Shown piece after piece: positions 33,982 through 43,727 of a stretch of 64,000 bases of DNA (position 1 is the stretch's first letter; each line of letters opens with the position of its first letter). The translations under genes were made by a program, and so were the position numbers. Below the pieces are notes generated by a model, which did no database searches, was not told the origin of the DNA, and was given only the letters and a program-made list of their open reading frames with translations. The stretch lies in assembly GCF_016786305.1 (NCBI RefSeq), contig NZ_JADWYV010000010.1; one strand, 5' to 3'. This DNA is from Pseudofrankia nepalensis (lineage in GTDB: Bacteria > Actinomycetota > Actinomycetes > Frankiales > Frankiaceae).

Positions 33982-36234
33982 TCAGGGCAGGGACCACAGC
34001 CACACGGTGTGGTCGCTGCTGGCGCTGGCCAGCACCTGGCTGTCCGGAGAGAACCGCACGGACAACACCCAGCCGGTGTGGCCGGTCAGCGGCCCGCCGC
34101 GAGGCTTCGGGTTGGAGCGGTCGGCCACGTTCCACAGCCGCACCGAGTTGTCGAATCCTCCGCTGGCCAGGGTGCGGCCGTCTGGGGAGAATGCCAGCGA
34201 CCAGATGCGGTTGGTGTGCCCGGTCAGCGGCCTGCCGACCGGGCGCGGATCGTCCGGGATTGCGAGGTCCCACAGCCGGATCACGCCGTCGGAGCCGCCG
34301 GTGGCCAGGGCGCGGCCATCGGGGGAGAACGCCGCCGCGAACGCGACGGTGGGCCCGGCCACGGACCGCTCCAGCCGACGCGGGGCGGAACGGTCGGCGA
34401 TGTCCCAGAGCAGGACGTTCTTGCCGTTGCCGGCGCCGGCCAGGATGCGGTCGTCCGAGGAGAACGCCACCGAGGTCACATAGCCGGTGTCATCGGTGAG
34501 TCGCGTGAGCTGCTGTGGCGCGACGCGGTTGGTCATGTCCCACAGCCGCACCGTCTTGTCGTCGCCGCCGCTGGCGAGCGTGCGGCCGTCCATGGAGAAC
34601 GCCACGGACCACACGGGTCCCGTGTGGCCGGTCAGCGGGCGGCCGACCAGTTCGGGCGCGTAGCGGTCGGTCAGGTCCCACAGCCACACGGTGCCATCCC
34701 AGCCGCTGCCTACCAGGATGCGCCCGTCCGGGGAGAACACCAACGACGTCACCCCGTCGCGAGGACCGGTCAGCGGGTGGCCGAGTCGCTTGGCCGCGGA
34801 ACGGTCGGTCAGGTCCCACATCCACACCTCGCCGTTCCTGCTGCTACTGACCATGATCTGCCCGTCCGGGGAGAACACCGCCGACAGCGCCCAGTCGGTG
34901 TGGTCGGTCAGTGGACGCCCGAGGGACCGGGTGCCGTTCTCACGGCCGAGGGTGAGAGTGAGGGTTAGGGCGGTACCGGCGGCACCGGAAAGCAGCAGCG
35001 CGACCGCGGCCGTGACATGCCGGCGGTGCGGCTGCGGCGAGCGGCGCCGGGGTGTGTCTGGCTGGCCAGGATGTCCGCCGCGCGGGCCCTGAAGATCATC
35101 GCTGGCGGGCGGGTGGCCGTCGGCGTCGTCCAGGGGCGCTGTCTGGGCCGGAGGCCCGGCCGTCGGCCCGGTCGAGCTCTCCTCCAACTCCGGGTCCATG
35201 TCGCCGTCGAGTCTCGCGGCGCGGGGATAGGTGATCGTCGGATCGGGGGCCAAGGCGGCACCGGCCGGCGGCGGCAGGATGAGCGTCCCTGTGGCGGGGC
35301 CGGCGAGGGCACTGGGCCGTTCGGCTGCTGCGCGGACCTCGTCGGCGAGCCGGACGGGGATTCCCGATTCGGCGAGCCACCCGGGGCCGCAGGAGGCGGC
35401 GGCGGCGCGGGCGAGGTCCAGAGCGAAGGCGCGCGCGGAGGGCGGCCGCCGGTCCGGATTCCGGTCCAGCGAGCGCGGGATCACGTCGGCCACCGCGTCG
35501 GGCACGCCGACGGGGGCCGGCGGACGGTCACCCAGAAGATGCCGGTCGCGATACCGAGACGGCAGGGGTCCGGCGGACGTGCCGGCCGGCCCCACGTCCG
35601 CGTCTTCGAAGGGCACGTGGCCGGCCATAAGGAGGTAGAGCATCACCCCGAGCGCGTACAGGTCCGTGTAGGGTCCGAGCCGACCCGCCAGGAACTGCTC
35701 CGGTGCCATGAACATCGGCGTGCCGAAAACCCGGCTGGCCGTCGCCGCCGACCCGCGGATCAGCTTCGCGATCCCGAAGTCGACCACCTTCGGCAGGCCG
35801 GCGCCGTCGAACAGCACGTTGTCGGGCTTGATGTCGCGGTGCAGGACACCGCGATCATGCTCGGCGGACAGCGCGTCGGCCACCGCCAGGCCCACCGCGC
35901 ACGCCTCGCGGTGGCCGAGCCGCGGCGTCCTGCGGGTCAGCGTCCCCCCGGCGAGCATCTCCATGACGATCAGATGCAGGTCGCCGGACTCGACGTGGTC
36001 ATAGACGCGGACGATGTGGGGGTGGTCCAGGCTGGCCAGGATCCGGCCCTCGGCGGCGACGGGACGGGCCTGACCCGGGCTGCGCCAGCCCGCGGAGACC
36101 ACCTTGATCGCGACGTCGCGCTGCAGACGTCGGTGCCAGCCGGCCACCACCAGTCCGAACGATCCGGCTCCGATCTCGTCACCTAGCGTGTAGCCGGGCA
36201 ACGCCGCGGCAAGCTGTGTCTGATCAACGATCAA
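33982..36234 (-). CDS. Ser/Thr protein kinase with WD40 repeats
   Basis: 750 residues from a TTG at 36234 with AGGA upstream; this start gives the usual MIVDQTQLAAALPGYTLG-type beginning. Kinase domain: Gly loop GAGSFG near 22-27, Lys44 in VAIKVV, catalytic HRDIKPDN with Asp134, DFGIAK at 152-157, and APEQ. A Pro-rich linker is followed by one transmembrane segment (about residues 452-472) and seven WD40 repeats, each with an AFSPDGR-like turn and LWD/LWN end, enough for one propeller. The kinase is cytoplasmic and the propeller outside the membrane. Substrate unknown; no phosphatase gene is nearby. Confidence 0.9.
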   Translation of the reverse strand: MIVDQTQLAAALPGYTLGDEIGAGSFGLVVAGWHRRLQRDVAIKVVSAGWRSPGQARPVAAEGRILASLDHPHIVRVYDHVESGDLHLIVMEMLAGGTLTRRTPRLGHREACAVGLAVADALSAEHDRGVLHRDIKPDNVLFDGAGLPKVVDFGIAKLIRGSAATASRVFGTPMFMAPEQFLAGRLGPYTDLYALGVMLYLLMAGHVPFEDADVGPAGTSAGPLPSRYRDRHLLGDRPPAPVGVPDAVADVIPRSLDRNPDRRPPSARAFALDLARAAAASCGPGWLAESGIPVRLADEVRAAAERPSALAGPATGTLILPPPAGAALAPDPTITYPRAARLDGDMDPELEESSTGPTAGPPAQTAPLDDADGHPPASDDLQGPRGGHPGQPDTPRRRSPQPHRRHVTAAVALLLSGAAGTALTLTLTLGRENGTRSLGRPLTDHTDWALSAVFSPDGQIMVSSSRNGEVWMWDLTDRSAAKRLGHPLTGPRDGVTSLVFSPDGRILVGSGWDGTVWLWDLTDRYAPELVGRPLTGHTGPVWSVAFSMDGRTLASGGDDKTVRLWDMTNRVAPQQLTRLTDDTGYVTSVAFSSDDRILAGAGNGKNVLLWDIADRSAPRRLERSVAGPTVAFAAAFSPDGRALATGGSDGVIRLWDLAIPDDPRPVGRPLTGHTNRIWSLAFSPDGRTLASGGFDNSVRLWNVADRSNPKPRGGPLTGHTGWVLSVRFSPDSQVLASASSDHTVWLWSLP

Positions 36235-36540
36235 GACAGATCCTGACCACGCCTCCACATAGTGCGTGAGAGTAGCGGTGCCACTACCGTGCCACGCGAC
36301 GAGGGTGCCATCACCTGGGGAACCCCGGCCGCCGGCCGCGACCGTGGCCTCCACCGCCGCAACAGCGCCGACTCGACACCAACCGGGAGATCACAAACTC
36401 GACCGGGAGACAGATACGTGAGACGGCACCTGCACCGGGCCAGAACTCGATTAGGGACCTTGATCCGCGACTTCCTCTGTGCGCGGGGCGTGCGGGAGGT
36501 GGCGCTGGCGGGGCGCGCCGGGCCTCGTGGCCGGGCGGGA
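36235..36540. other. Intergenic region upstream of the WD40 kinase
   Basis: About 300 bp holding the kinase promoter and the 3' side of the IclR gene. No additional gene is supported. Confidence 0.4.
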
Positions 36541-37494
36541 TCAGGCCGGGGTGTGAGCCAGGTGGTCGGCGACGGCGCGGCTCTCCGCGCGCAGTGTGCG
36601 GGTGATGCGCGCGTGGCGGGCGGTATCGAGGTCGCCGGTCGCGACCACGGCGAGCGCGAGGATCTCGCCGTCGCTGCCGGGCAGCAGCGGGGTCGCGTAG
36701 CACCACAGGCCGGCGATCGTCTCGCCGTGCTCGAAGTGGACGCCGTGGCGGCTGCCGGCCCGGATCGCGTCGCGCAGCCGCGGCCAGGTGGTCGGCGTCT
36801 GGCCGGTCAGGGTCGGGTACGGCTCGGGTGGCAGGACCCTGCGTCGGTCCGCGGCGGGCAGGGCGGCGAGCAGCGCGCGGCCGGCGGCGGTCGCCCAGAT
36901 GGGATAGCCGCCGTCGGCGCGCTCGATCGGCGGGATGCGGGCGGGCGGGCCGGCGGCGGGCAGCCGGGCGGCGATCGGCACGGCGCCGCCGCCGAGAAGC
37001 TGGCAGAGCAGCACCGTTTCGCCAGTGGCTCGGGCCACCCTGGTGATCGGCCCGTCGCTGGCGGCGCGCAGCCGTTCCATCCAGTCGACCGCCATGCGCA
37101 GGGAACGCGGGCCGACGGTGTAGCGGCGCTGCGGGGTGCGGGTGGCGTAGCCGCGTGCCAGCAGTGTCGCCAGCAGCCGCGACGCGGTCGCCGGGTCGAC
37201 CTCCAGGTGCGCGGCGACGTCCGACGTCCGGACCGCCCGTGGGGCGGCGGCGACGAGCAGTTCCAGCGCGGCGAACGCGCGGTGGATGGACCGCACCCCG
37301 CCGGCCGTCGGACTCACGCCGTCGCCGGCGACTCCGGCGGCCGTCCCGGCATCGCCGCTCGCGTTGCCGGCGCCGAGGTTGCCGCCGACACGGTCGCCGC
37401 GTGTCCTGCCGCCGCCGCTGGTCTCGTCGCCGCGGTCGTCGTCCCGGTCGACGTCGTCCCCGTTGACGTCGTCGTCGCTGTTGGTGCCGTGCAC
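36541..37494 (-). CDS. IclR family transcriptional regulator
   Basis: 317 residues. The first 65 are rich in Asp, Gly and Thr and look disordered; the true start may be later, near VRSIHRAFAALELLV. Winged helix-turn-helix at about 66-120 (TSDVAAHLEVDPATASRLLA) and an effector domain with YPIWATAAGRALLAALPAAD and the GVHFEHGETIAGLWCYATPL segment, all as in IclR. It lies 39 bp after the luciferase-like monooxygenase gene on the same strand, so it probably regulates that enzyme. Confidence 0.85.
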   Translation of the reverse strand: MHGTNSDDDVNGDDVDRDDDRGDETSGGGRTRGDRVGGNLGAGNASGDAGTAAGVAGDGVSPTAGGVRSIHRAFAALELLVAAAPRAVRTSDVAAHLEVDPATASRLLATLLARGYATRTPQRRYTVGPRSLRMAVDWMERLRAASDGPITRVARATGETVLLCQLLGGGAVPIAARLPAAGPPARIPPIERADGGYPIWATAAGRALLAALPAADRRRVLPPEPYPTLTGQTPTTWPRLRDAIRAGSRHGVHFEHGETIAGLWCYATPLLPGSDGEILALAVVATGDLDTARHARITRTLRAESRAVADHLAHTPA

Positions 37495-37533
37495 GCGGTC
37501 GGCCCTTCGAGCGAGGTTGCGCCGGCGGCGCGG

Positions 37534-38790
37534 TCAGCCGGCGGCGGAAACCGGATCGGCCGCGGCCGGCTCGTTCGGTGACACCTCCGCCGGCTCCACC
37601 GACGACAGCGCCGGGATCACATGTTCCCCGAAGAGCTGGATCATGTCGAGCATGCGCTGATGCTCTGTCATGCCGCCGGCGGCGTTGAAGATGACGTACT
37701 CGACGCCGGTCTCGTCGCGCAGCTTCTCCAACTGCTCGCCCACCTCGTCCGGCGTGCCGACGAGCAGCGCCCCGGCGGCGACCATCTGCTCCAGGGTGCG
37801 CGGCACCGGGCCCTCCTGGCCGGGCAGCCGCCACGCCTCGAAGAAGCCGAACTCGCCGAGCCAGTCGGTGGTCATCACGGCGCCCTGCCGGGCCGCCTCC
37901 CAGGCCTCCTCGTGGGTCGCCGCCACGGCCAGTGCCCGGGACAGCGCGACCCCGCCGCCCGGGTGGTACGCGCCGACGCCGACCGTGCGGCCGTAGCCGG
38001 CGGCCGCCGACGCGTAGGCCTCGAAGATGCCCCGGGCCTGCTCGGGCTGGGTGGCGATGGTGACGATCGTGCTGCCGACGCGGGCAGCCCAGTCGAGGGT
38101 CTGCGTGCTCTGCGTGAGGGTGGTGAACAGCGGCGGGTACGGGGTCTGCAGCGGCTTGGGGACGGTGGCGAGCTCGGTCACGACGCCGTCGGTGACGCCA
38201 CCGCCGAGGCGGGCCGTCACCGGGTGCGGCCAGGGCAGGCCGGGTGGCGGGACCTGGATGAACTCTCCCTCGTACGACCACAGGTCCCGGGTCCATGACC
38301 GGCGCATGACCTCGAACCACTCCTCGAAAAGCCGCCGGTTGCGTGCCTCGGCGTCCGTACGCCCGGTGCCGGCGGCGTCGGCGTGGTAATGCTGGGCGAG
38401 GGTAGCGATCGACCGGTTCTGGTAGCCGCGGCTGAGACCGACGTCGAGGCGTCCGCCCGTGAGATGGTCGGCCATCGCGATGTCCTCGGCGAGCCGCAGC
38501 GGGTTCCAGTTCGGCAGCGCCAGGCCCATCTGGCCGTGGCGCAGCCGGGTGGTGTGCTGGGCGAGGAAGACGTTGAGCAGCAGCGGGTTCGGCGTGACCT
38601 GGTAGCCCTCCACCTCGAAGTGGTGCTCGGCGAGCATCAGCGACGTCCACCCGTAGGTGTCCGCGCAGATCGCCTGCTCCTTCAGCTCGGCGAGCGCCGT
38701 CGCGTACAGGCCGGGGTCGAGGCCGAGCAGCCCGGAACCGAGCTGGTCATGGCGGGCGACCGCCACCGGGTAGAACAGCGAGAACCGCAC
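37534..38790 (-). CDS. Luciferase-like (LLM class) flavin-dependent monooxygenase
   Basis: 418 residues from GTG 38790, with GGAGG upstream; the longer frame to 39009 is rejected. The bacterial luciferase-like TIM barrel is visible: MRFSLFYP at strand 1, YGWTSLMLAEHHFEVEGY with the conserved EHH, LRLAEDIAMADHLTGGRLDV with GLSRGYQNRS, and GTPDEVGEQLEKLRDETGVE near the end. Cofactor is FMNH2 or F420. It probably oxidises a hydrophobic compound and is controlled by the adjoining IclR gene. Confidence 0.85.
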   Translation of the reverse strand: MRFSLFYPVAVARHDQLGSGLLGLDPGLYATALAELKEQAICADTYGWTSLMLAEHHFEVEGYQVTPNPLLLNVFLAQHTTRLRHGQMGLALPNWNPLRLAEDIAMADHLTGGRLDVGLSRGYQNRSIATLAQHYHADAAGTGRTDAEARNRRLFEEWFEVMRRSWTRDLWSYEGEFIQVPPPGLPWPHPVTARLGGGVTDGVVTELATVPKPLQTPYPPLFTTLTQSTQTLDWAARVGSTIVTIATQPEQARGIFEAYASAAAGYGRTVGVGAYHPGGGVALSRALAVAATHEEAWEAARQGAVMTTDWLGEFGFFEAWRLPGQEGPVPRTLEQMVAAGALLVGTPDEVGEQLEKLRDETGVEYVIFNAAGGMTEHQRMLDMIQLFGEHVIPALSSVEPAEVSPNEPAAADPVSAAG

Positions 38791-39250
38791 AAGGCCTCCA
38801 GCCCGCAGTGGTGTGACCTGCCTGACGCCGCAGCGGCGCCACCTGTCCAGGCGTGACGCCCCCGGTCCAACACAGTCACGGAGCGGCGCGAACCGCCGCA
38901 ACGGCCTTCTTGCGCAGGGTGCAATCCGCCGGCCGTCGAGAGCAGGTGTGCCTCGCCTCACACCGACCGAGGACAGTCCGACCGGCCGACGCGACCCGCT
39001 CGGCGGCATCCTTCACGCGTAAGGGCATGCAGCCTGATCTGTGCGGGCGTACTTTTCGGTAGGTGCACGGCTTCGAGACCTGGCTGGTCAACGGCCGTGA
39101 CGTGAACACCTGGCCTCCTGGATACCTCGGAAGGTGAGATGGCCATCGTGGTCGGCGGCGGTACGGCCCGTTCACCTGGACTCCTTCTGGGTGACGATCG
39201 GTCTCGACTGACCCTTCTCCATGGCTTAGGTCGAGGATGGAGTTTCCGAA
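38791..39250. other. Intergenic region, no gene recognised
   Basis: About 460 bp between divergent genes. A short frame near 39061-39135 (HGFETWLVNGRDVNTW) is too small to support. It marks the start of the accessory stretch. Confidence 0.35.
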
Positions 39251-39793
39251 ATGAATCCGGATCTCGCTGAGGCGATTTCCTTGCTTCCGCTGGTCCCGCA
39301 ACCCCCGGAAGCCGTTGGAGGCGCCGGCGCGACATCTGAGCAGCTTGACGAGCTATCCGTCCGGCTCGGCTATGCCCTCCCGGCGGACCTTGAAGAGTGG
39401 TTGTACCAATGCAACGGAGTTATGGCGGGACCAGGCGGGATCTATGGTGCCGGAAACCCGAGGGCGAGTCTCAACATTGGGTCGGTGATGTCGCTACATC
39501 CAGTGTGGAGCGGCCGGTGCTGGATTCCGGTCGCTGGTGGCGGGCATGGAAATGCCTACGTGGTCGATGCGAGCAGAGAACTGTTCGACGGTGACCCTGT
39601 GCTCTTTATTGATGTAGCTGAACGGGAGGACGAGCCCACCTTCGTGGCCGCGTCTGGTCTTGGCCTTTTCCTGGTGTTCCTACTGCGACGAGAACTAGGC
39701 GAAAGGCGCTGGCCGTTCGAGGCGCGGTTCGTGGCCGAGCGTGACCCTGAAATTTTGCGGCTACCCGCATCGCTACTTCCGTGGAACACGTAA
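39251..39793 (+). CDS. SMI1/KNR4 family protein
   Basis: 180 residues. The SMI1/KNR4 (SUKH) pattern is visible: SEQLDELSVRLGYALPADLE, then EWLYQCNGVMAG, then SVMSLHPVWSGRCWIPVAGG and VLFIDVAEREDEPTFVAASG. SUKH proteins are common immunity proteins to contact-dependent or nuclease toxins but also occur as stand-alone regulators. No toxin gene is adjacent. The region is slightly less GC-rich than neighbours by eye, suggesting transfer. Confidence 0.75.
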   Translation: MNPDLAEAISLLPLVPQPPEAVGGAGATSEQLDELSVRLGYALPADLEEWLYQCNGVMAGPGGIYGAGNPRASLNIGSVMSLHPVWSGRCWIPVAGGGHGNAYVVDASRELFDGDPVLFIDVAEREDEPTFVAASGLGLFLVFLLRRELGERRWPFEARFVAERDPEILRLPASLLPWNT

Positions 39794-39967
39794 AGGGTGA
39801 GTACAAATGCCTGTAGCGTGTCAAACTCGATCCAGGCGTTAGCTCCGGCCCGGAATGGATCTGGCACTGCCGGGCCTGGTCAAGTCAGGGAGCCAAGGGG
39901 TACAGCGAGCCAGCGCCCGCGACCATGCCGGGTCGCGGCATCAGTGACGGTTGCGGGCGTCAACTGT

Positions 39968-40303
39968 CTACGAAGTCGGAGGCGTAAGAGACAACCCGTG
40001 GCCGTCGAGAACATCGATCCAGGTGACCACCGAGTGGCTGGGATCAAGGCCCAGCAGGAAGATCACCTCATCTCCCCGCCCCACTTCCATGACCGATGGA
40101 GTCGGCGACGCCTCCGGAGCGGTCAGCACGTAGCCGCGGCAGACACCGTGGAAGGGCAGGTCCGCGATCGAGTCGGCAATCGGATCCTCTGAACATGCCT
40201 CCCGCAGCATGGTCACAAGGTCATCCACGAGATCGGAGTAGACATCCCTCAGCCGCGGCAGGCCCTCCTCGCCACTCAGGTGAGGCTCCGCGCCGTCAAG
40301 CAT
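39968..40303 (-). CDS. Small hypothetical protein
   Basis: 111 residues, acidic, soluble. No domain is recognised. The composition (SDLVDDLVTMLREACSED, then EVIFLLGLDPSHSVVTWIDV) is balanced and protein-like, unlike the Arg/Pro-rich shadows. The ribosome binding site upstream of ATG 40303 is weak. Given the SMI1 neighbour, an immunity role is possible but purely contextual. Confidence 0.5.
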   Translation of the reverse strand: MLDGAEPHLSGEEGLPRLRDVYSDLVDDLVTMLREACSEDPIADSIADLPFHGVCRGYVLTAPEASPTPSVMEVGRGDEVIFLLGLDPSHSVVTWIDVLDGHGLSLTPPTS

Positions 40304-40602
40304 GTCAAGCCCATCAACTCAGCCCTTCAACGGGCGCCAGCAAATCTGGGTCGATCGTCTACAGAGTCCCACGTGATGTCCGCCGCGTCGCGGTTGGCTC
40401 GAGTCTTTGGCGCGATGACACGGGAGCTCACGACGACAGGGTGTCAGAGCCACCGGAGATACCGGGTGATCCTGTGATGCGCGGCGCGCTGGACGCGGCC
40501 TGGCTCGGTCCCGGCCAGGAGCATGCCCGGCTGGCGCATTCCGGGGCTGATGGCTGAAATTGGTTGGACGGTGAGCAGGTAGCCACGCGACTCTGATGGG
40601 CG
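40304..40602. other. Divergent intergenic region
   Basis: About 300 bp between divergent genes; no gene or RNA recognised. Confidence 0.35.
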
Positions 40603-41187
40603 ATGCGACAGATCCACGCGAGCTACACCGACCAGACGGTCACCGTCTACCAGGCCTACCCGGCCGCGATCGCCGAGCCGGCCGTGCGGGCGGGAACGTT
40701 CGTCCCACCCTTCCGCGCCGAGCGGATGACCTGGATCAAACCCTCCTTCCTGTGGATGATGTACCGCTCCGGCTGGGCGACCAAGCCGAACCAGGAACGG
40801 GTCCTCGAGATCCAGATCGGCCGGGACGACCTGTCCTGGGCGCTGTCACAGGCGTGCCTGAGCGCGTTCGACCGGCGCCTGCACGACGACGAGCGGGCCT
40901 GGCGGGCTGCCCTGGCAGCGTCCCCTGTCCGGATCCAGTGGGACCCCGACCGCGACCTTCACCTACGACCGACCGAGCGGCGCGCCATCCAGATCGGCCT
41001 CGGCCCAGAAGCCAGCCGCCGCTACGTCGCTGGCTGGATCCAGCGGATCCGCGACGTGACGCCGCTGGCGCACCAGATCAGATCACTCGTCCGCGTCGGC
41101 GCCCTCACCGATGCCCAGGCCCTCCTCCCCGACGAACGGGCCCTCGCTCTCCCGCCAGAACTCGCCGCGCGCCTCGGCGCACGCTGA
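40603..41187 (+). CDS. DUF4291 domain-containing protein
   Basis: 194 residues. DUF4291 is recognised by IHASYTDQTVTVYQAYPAAI, then RMTWIKPSFLWMMYRSGWAT, then LRPTERRAIQIGLG and YVAGWIQRIRDVTPLAHQI. The family is widespread from bacteria to fungi and plants and has no established reaction. The conserved Trp-Ile-Lys-Pro-Ser-Phe-Leu-Trp-Met block and Arg residues suggest nucleotide or phosphate binding. Length is typical, so the gene seems intact. Confidence 0.85.
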   Translation: MRQIHASYTDQTVTVYQAYPAAIAEPAVRAGTFVPPFRAERMTWIKPSFLWMMYRSGWATKPNQERVLEIQIGRDDLSWALSQACLSAFDRRLHDDERAWRAALAASPVRIQWDPDRDLHLRPTERRAIQIGLGPEASRRYVAGWIQRIRDVTPLAHQIRSLVRVGALTDAQALLPDERALALPPELAARLGAR

Positions 41188-41560
41188 GCGCCGAGATGCG
41201 CCGTGACCCCACCTGACTTTCCACCGGGACGGCCCCCGCCAGGCGGGTCCTCCGCCCTCTGTGGACATGCGCGGATTGCCAATCAGTCCCTTTTCAATCC
41301 GGACAAGTCGCGGCAGGCCCGGCGAGGCAAGGCGGACCACGGATGCGACACCTGGTGCCTTCCTCCCGGGGCATCCGGGCCGCTCGCGGGGGAGGCGTAG
41401 GCACCCATGGCCGGTTGATCGCCCAGGGTTGTCCGGGCGCTGCTGATCCAGATCCTCGTTGAGGTCAACGATCCGGCGCGTCCCCGGTGCCGCCTGGCCT
41501 GCCGAGCGACTCGTGATGGTCGGTCGGCTTGGTGGGTGCCAACAGCCGCCGGTCAGCCGG
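41188..41560. other. Intergenic region between convergent genes
   Basis: About 370 bp between convergent stops; no gene recognised. A short CCCGCC/GGCGGG inverted repeat lies near 41235-41248. Confidence 0.35.
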
Positions 41561-42481
41561 TCACAGCTGGGTGCGCTGCTCGGAGCGGGAGTCGTGCACG
41601 AGCGTCCCGCTATGGAGCGCGCCGCCCATCGCGCGGGCACGCCAGGCCGCGGTGGAGTCGTACAGCGCAGCCTCGGTGTCGATGGTAGAGATCAGCACGC
41701 CGGTCCGGTTGCGCGGCAATCGTCCGGTCGTGACACCGTCGGCGCGGACGAAGAAGGCGCCCCAACAACTCTCGCGGGCAGAGGAGTTCGGGCAGCTGAT
41801 CCAGACGTGGTTGGCTGCCGCTTGCGCGATCATCGTCGCCGGCATGGTGATGCCGGGGTAGGTGCTCCCGGGGTTGAAGCGCTGCACGTCTTCTCCGATG
41901 GCGGCGCGGAGTTCGGCCACCTTCCCAGATGTCATGTGGGCGGCGTGGTAGGAGTGGAAGATCAGCTGGACGTCCTGCCGTTTGTGCTCGCGGTACAATT
42001 CCGGGTACCGGTAGTCGTGGCAGATCAGCGCACCACACCGAACACCGCTGATTGTGAACACGCTCGGGTGGTCGCCGGGTGTGTAGTGCGCCAGGTCGCC
42101 GGTGCGTCCCTCGGGATCGCCGGCGCAGAAACGCTTGTCGTAGCGATCAACGATACGACCCCTGGCGTCAATGATGTAGAGGCTGTTGTGCGGTTTATGA
42201 TCACCGGTCAGTCGGTGTGTCGAACCAAGCACGACCCACAACCGAAGCTCGCCAGCCAGGGCTAGGACGCGCCGCGTGACACGTTCGAGCAACTCCCAGT
42301 CGAACCCGTCATAGTTCGGGAAGTCTGAGCCTGCGTAGCCCGACAGGCATGCCTCCGGAAAGTGCGCGACGTCCGCCCCTTGCTTCCGCGCGGACAGCAT
42401 CTGACGCATGACGTATCGGCCGTTGCGCGCGACGTCGGCGTCCACCGGAAACTGGCACGTCGCGACCGTCAGCCTAGCCAC
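41561..42481 (-). CDS. Carbon-nitrogen hydrolase (nitrilase superfamily)
   Basis: 306 residues from GTG 42481. The catalytic triad is complete: Glu43 in HFPEACLSGYA, Lys116 in DRYDKRFCA, and Cys154 in GALICHDYRYPEL. The nitrilase superfamily cleaves non-peptide C-N bonds in nitriles, amides and carbamoyl compounds. The HDYRYPEL variant and substrate pocket do not tell which branch this belongs to. It is monocistronic and convergent with DUF4291. Confidence 0.9.
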   Translation of the reverse strand: MARLTVATCQFPVDADVARNGRYVMRQMLSARKQGADVAHFPEACLSGYAGSDFPNYDGFDWELLERVTRRVLALAGELRLWVVLGSTHRLTGDHKPHNSLYIIDARGRIVDRYDKRFCAGDPEGRTGDLAHYTPGDHPSVFTISGVRCGALICHDYRYPELYREHKRQDVQLIFHSYHAAHMTSGKVAELRAAIGEDVQRFNPGSTYPGITMPATMIAQAAANHVWISCPNSSARESCWGAFFVRADGVTTGRLPRNRTGVLISTIDTEAALYDSTAAWRARAMGGALHSGTLVHDSRSEQRTQL

Positions 42482-42876
42482 AAAGTCCCGACGCGAGTCT
42501 CGACACGAGTTGAGCCATCCACGGCCTCAGCATTCCATGTCGGTCAAGCGATTAAAGACCGACACAGACCGGATCCAGCCGTAGTGCCGGCGATCGCAAC
42601 CACCGATCGCCACTCGCCGCACGGCGCCGGGCCGCCTCGGCACCTGCACGACGGGAAGTGGAAGTTCAGCGACGTGATCGACCAGTACGCCGCCGGACTC
42701 CGTGACCGGGCCGCCACCGTGGAGGTTCTGGTGAGTTGGCCGTACCAGGCGCCGGACCAGACCGGGCCGAGGCGCGGCGCTGGTCGGACAGCTTCGCCGT
42801 TGCCGAGGCCTGGCGTGTCGGCGAAGCCGGTCCGGGGCGGGGAGGGGATGACCTCCTACAGGCATCCCCAGGTGAC
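42482..42876. other. Intergenic region, no gene recognised
   Basis: About 400 bp between divergent genes. A plus-strand frame near 42655-42760 (DGKWKFSDVIDQYAAGL) looks protein-like and may be a remnant of a lost gene, but I cannot identify it. Confidence 0.35.
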
Positions 42877-42893
42877 CGTGATCTAGGATCACG
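42877..42893. promoter_or_regulatory. Palindrome just before the RNase HI start
   Basis: CGTGATC (42877-42883) and GATCACG (42887-42893) around TAG form a perfect 7-bp inverted repeat ending 2 bp before GTG 42896. It could bind a regulator or fold to mask the start. Confidence 0.35.
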
Positions 42894-42895
42894 TC

Positions 42896-43594
42896 GTGGC
42901 TCCGACCCCGGACGAGATCGAGGCCGCGCGGACGTCTGCCGGCGGCTGGACCCGTGAACAGCTCGCGGAGTGGGGCGTTGCCTGGCCGCCTCCGCCAGGC
43001 TGGAAGAAACGACTGGCCCAGCAGGACGCTTCCTCAGCGGAGGGCCCGGGTCTGGAACCGCCACCGACGCGGCTGGCCGCGGTCGGCGACCGGGCGAGGC
43101 TGACTGAGACCGGCGAAGTCCAGCCAGTGCGGCAACCTGGTATGACGGGCGTGGTGGAGATCTTTACGGACGGGGCGTGCAAGGGTAACCCCGGGCCCGG
43201 CGGCTGGGGCGTCGTCCTGCGCTACGGCCGCCACGAGAAGACGCTCTGTGGTGGCGAGCCGGACGACACGACCAACAACCGCATGGAGCTCCTGGCCGCC
43301 ATCAAGGCGCTGGAGTCGCTTAACCGGCCGTCGGTCGCCAAGATCTATACCGACAGCCAGTACCTGCGCGACGGGATCCGCGGCTGGCTGCCGCGCTGGC
43401 GAAGCAACGGCTGGCAGACGAGAGAAAAGAAGCCCGTCAAGAACGCTGACCTGTGGAGGCAGCTGGATTCTCTGGCCGGGCGTCACCAGGTCGAATGGGT
43501 GTGGGTGAAGGGGCACGCCGGCAATCCCGGGAACGTCCTCGCTGACCAGCTCGCGAATCGTGGCCTTGCCGAGGCGCGTCGGCGCCCGTCCTGA
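42896..43594 (+). CDS. rnhA: Ribonuclease HI with N-terminal extension
   Basis: 232 residues. The catalytic core spans about 84-228 with Asp92 (IFTDGACKGNPGPGG), Glu131 (NNRMELLAAIKAL), Asp153 (IYTDSQYLRDG), His207 and Asp217 (KGHAGNPGNVLADQLA). It cuts the RNA strand of RNA:DNA hybrids at replication and R-loops. The core ends like E. coli RNase HI and includes the basic handle (GWLPRWRSNGWQTREKKPVKN). The first 80 residues (DEIEAARTSAGGWTREQLAE, WGVAWPPPPGWKKRL) are an extra conserved actinobacterial module of unknown role. Confidence 0.92.
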   Translation: MAPTPDEIEAARTSAGGWTREQLAEWGVAWPPPPGWKKRLAQQDASSAEGPGLEPPPTRLAAVGDRARLTETGEVQPVRQPGMTGVVEIFTDGACKGNPGPGGWGVVLRYGRHEKTLCGGEPDDTTNNRMELLAAIKALESLNRPSVAKIYTDSQYLRDGIRGWLPRWRSNGWQTREKKPVKNADLWRQLDSLAGRHQVEWVWVKGHAGNPGNVLADQLANRGLAEARRRPS

Positions 43595-43727
43595 GGCAGG
43601 CCTACGGCGATCGGGCAGGCGAACACGAAACGGCAGCCCGCCCGCGCCAACGCGGCATCTAGATTCTCGATTCGCCGTCCCGAAGAAGTGCGGATGCCGC
43701 GCTCGCGGCCGGCACCGGTCGATCGGC

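Noticed and set aside
36311..38650. A 779-codon minus-strand open frame.
   Set aside because: Arg/Pro-rich shadow of the IclR and luciferase-like genes in another frame; no domain.
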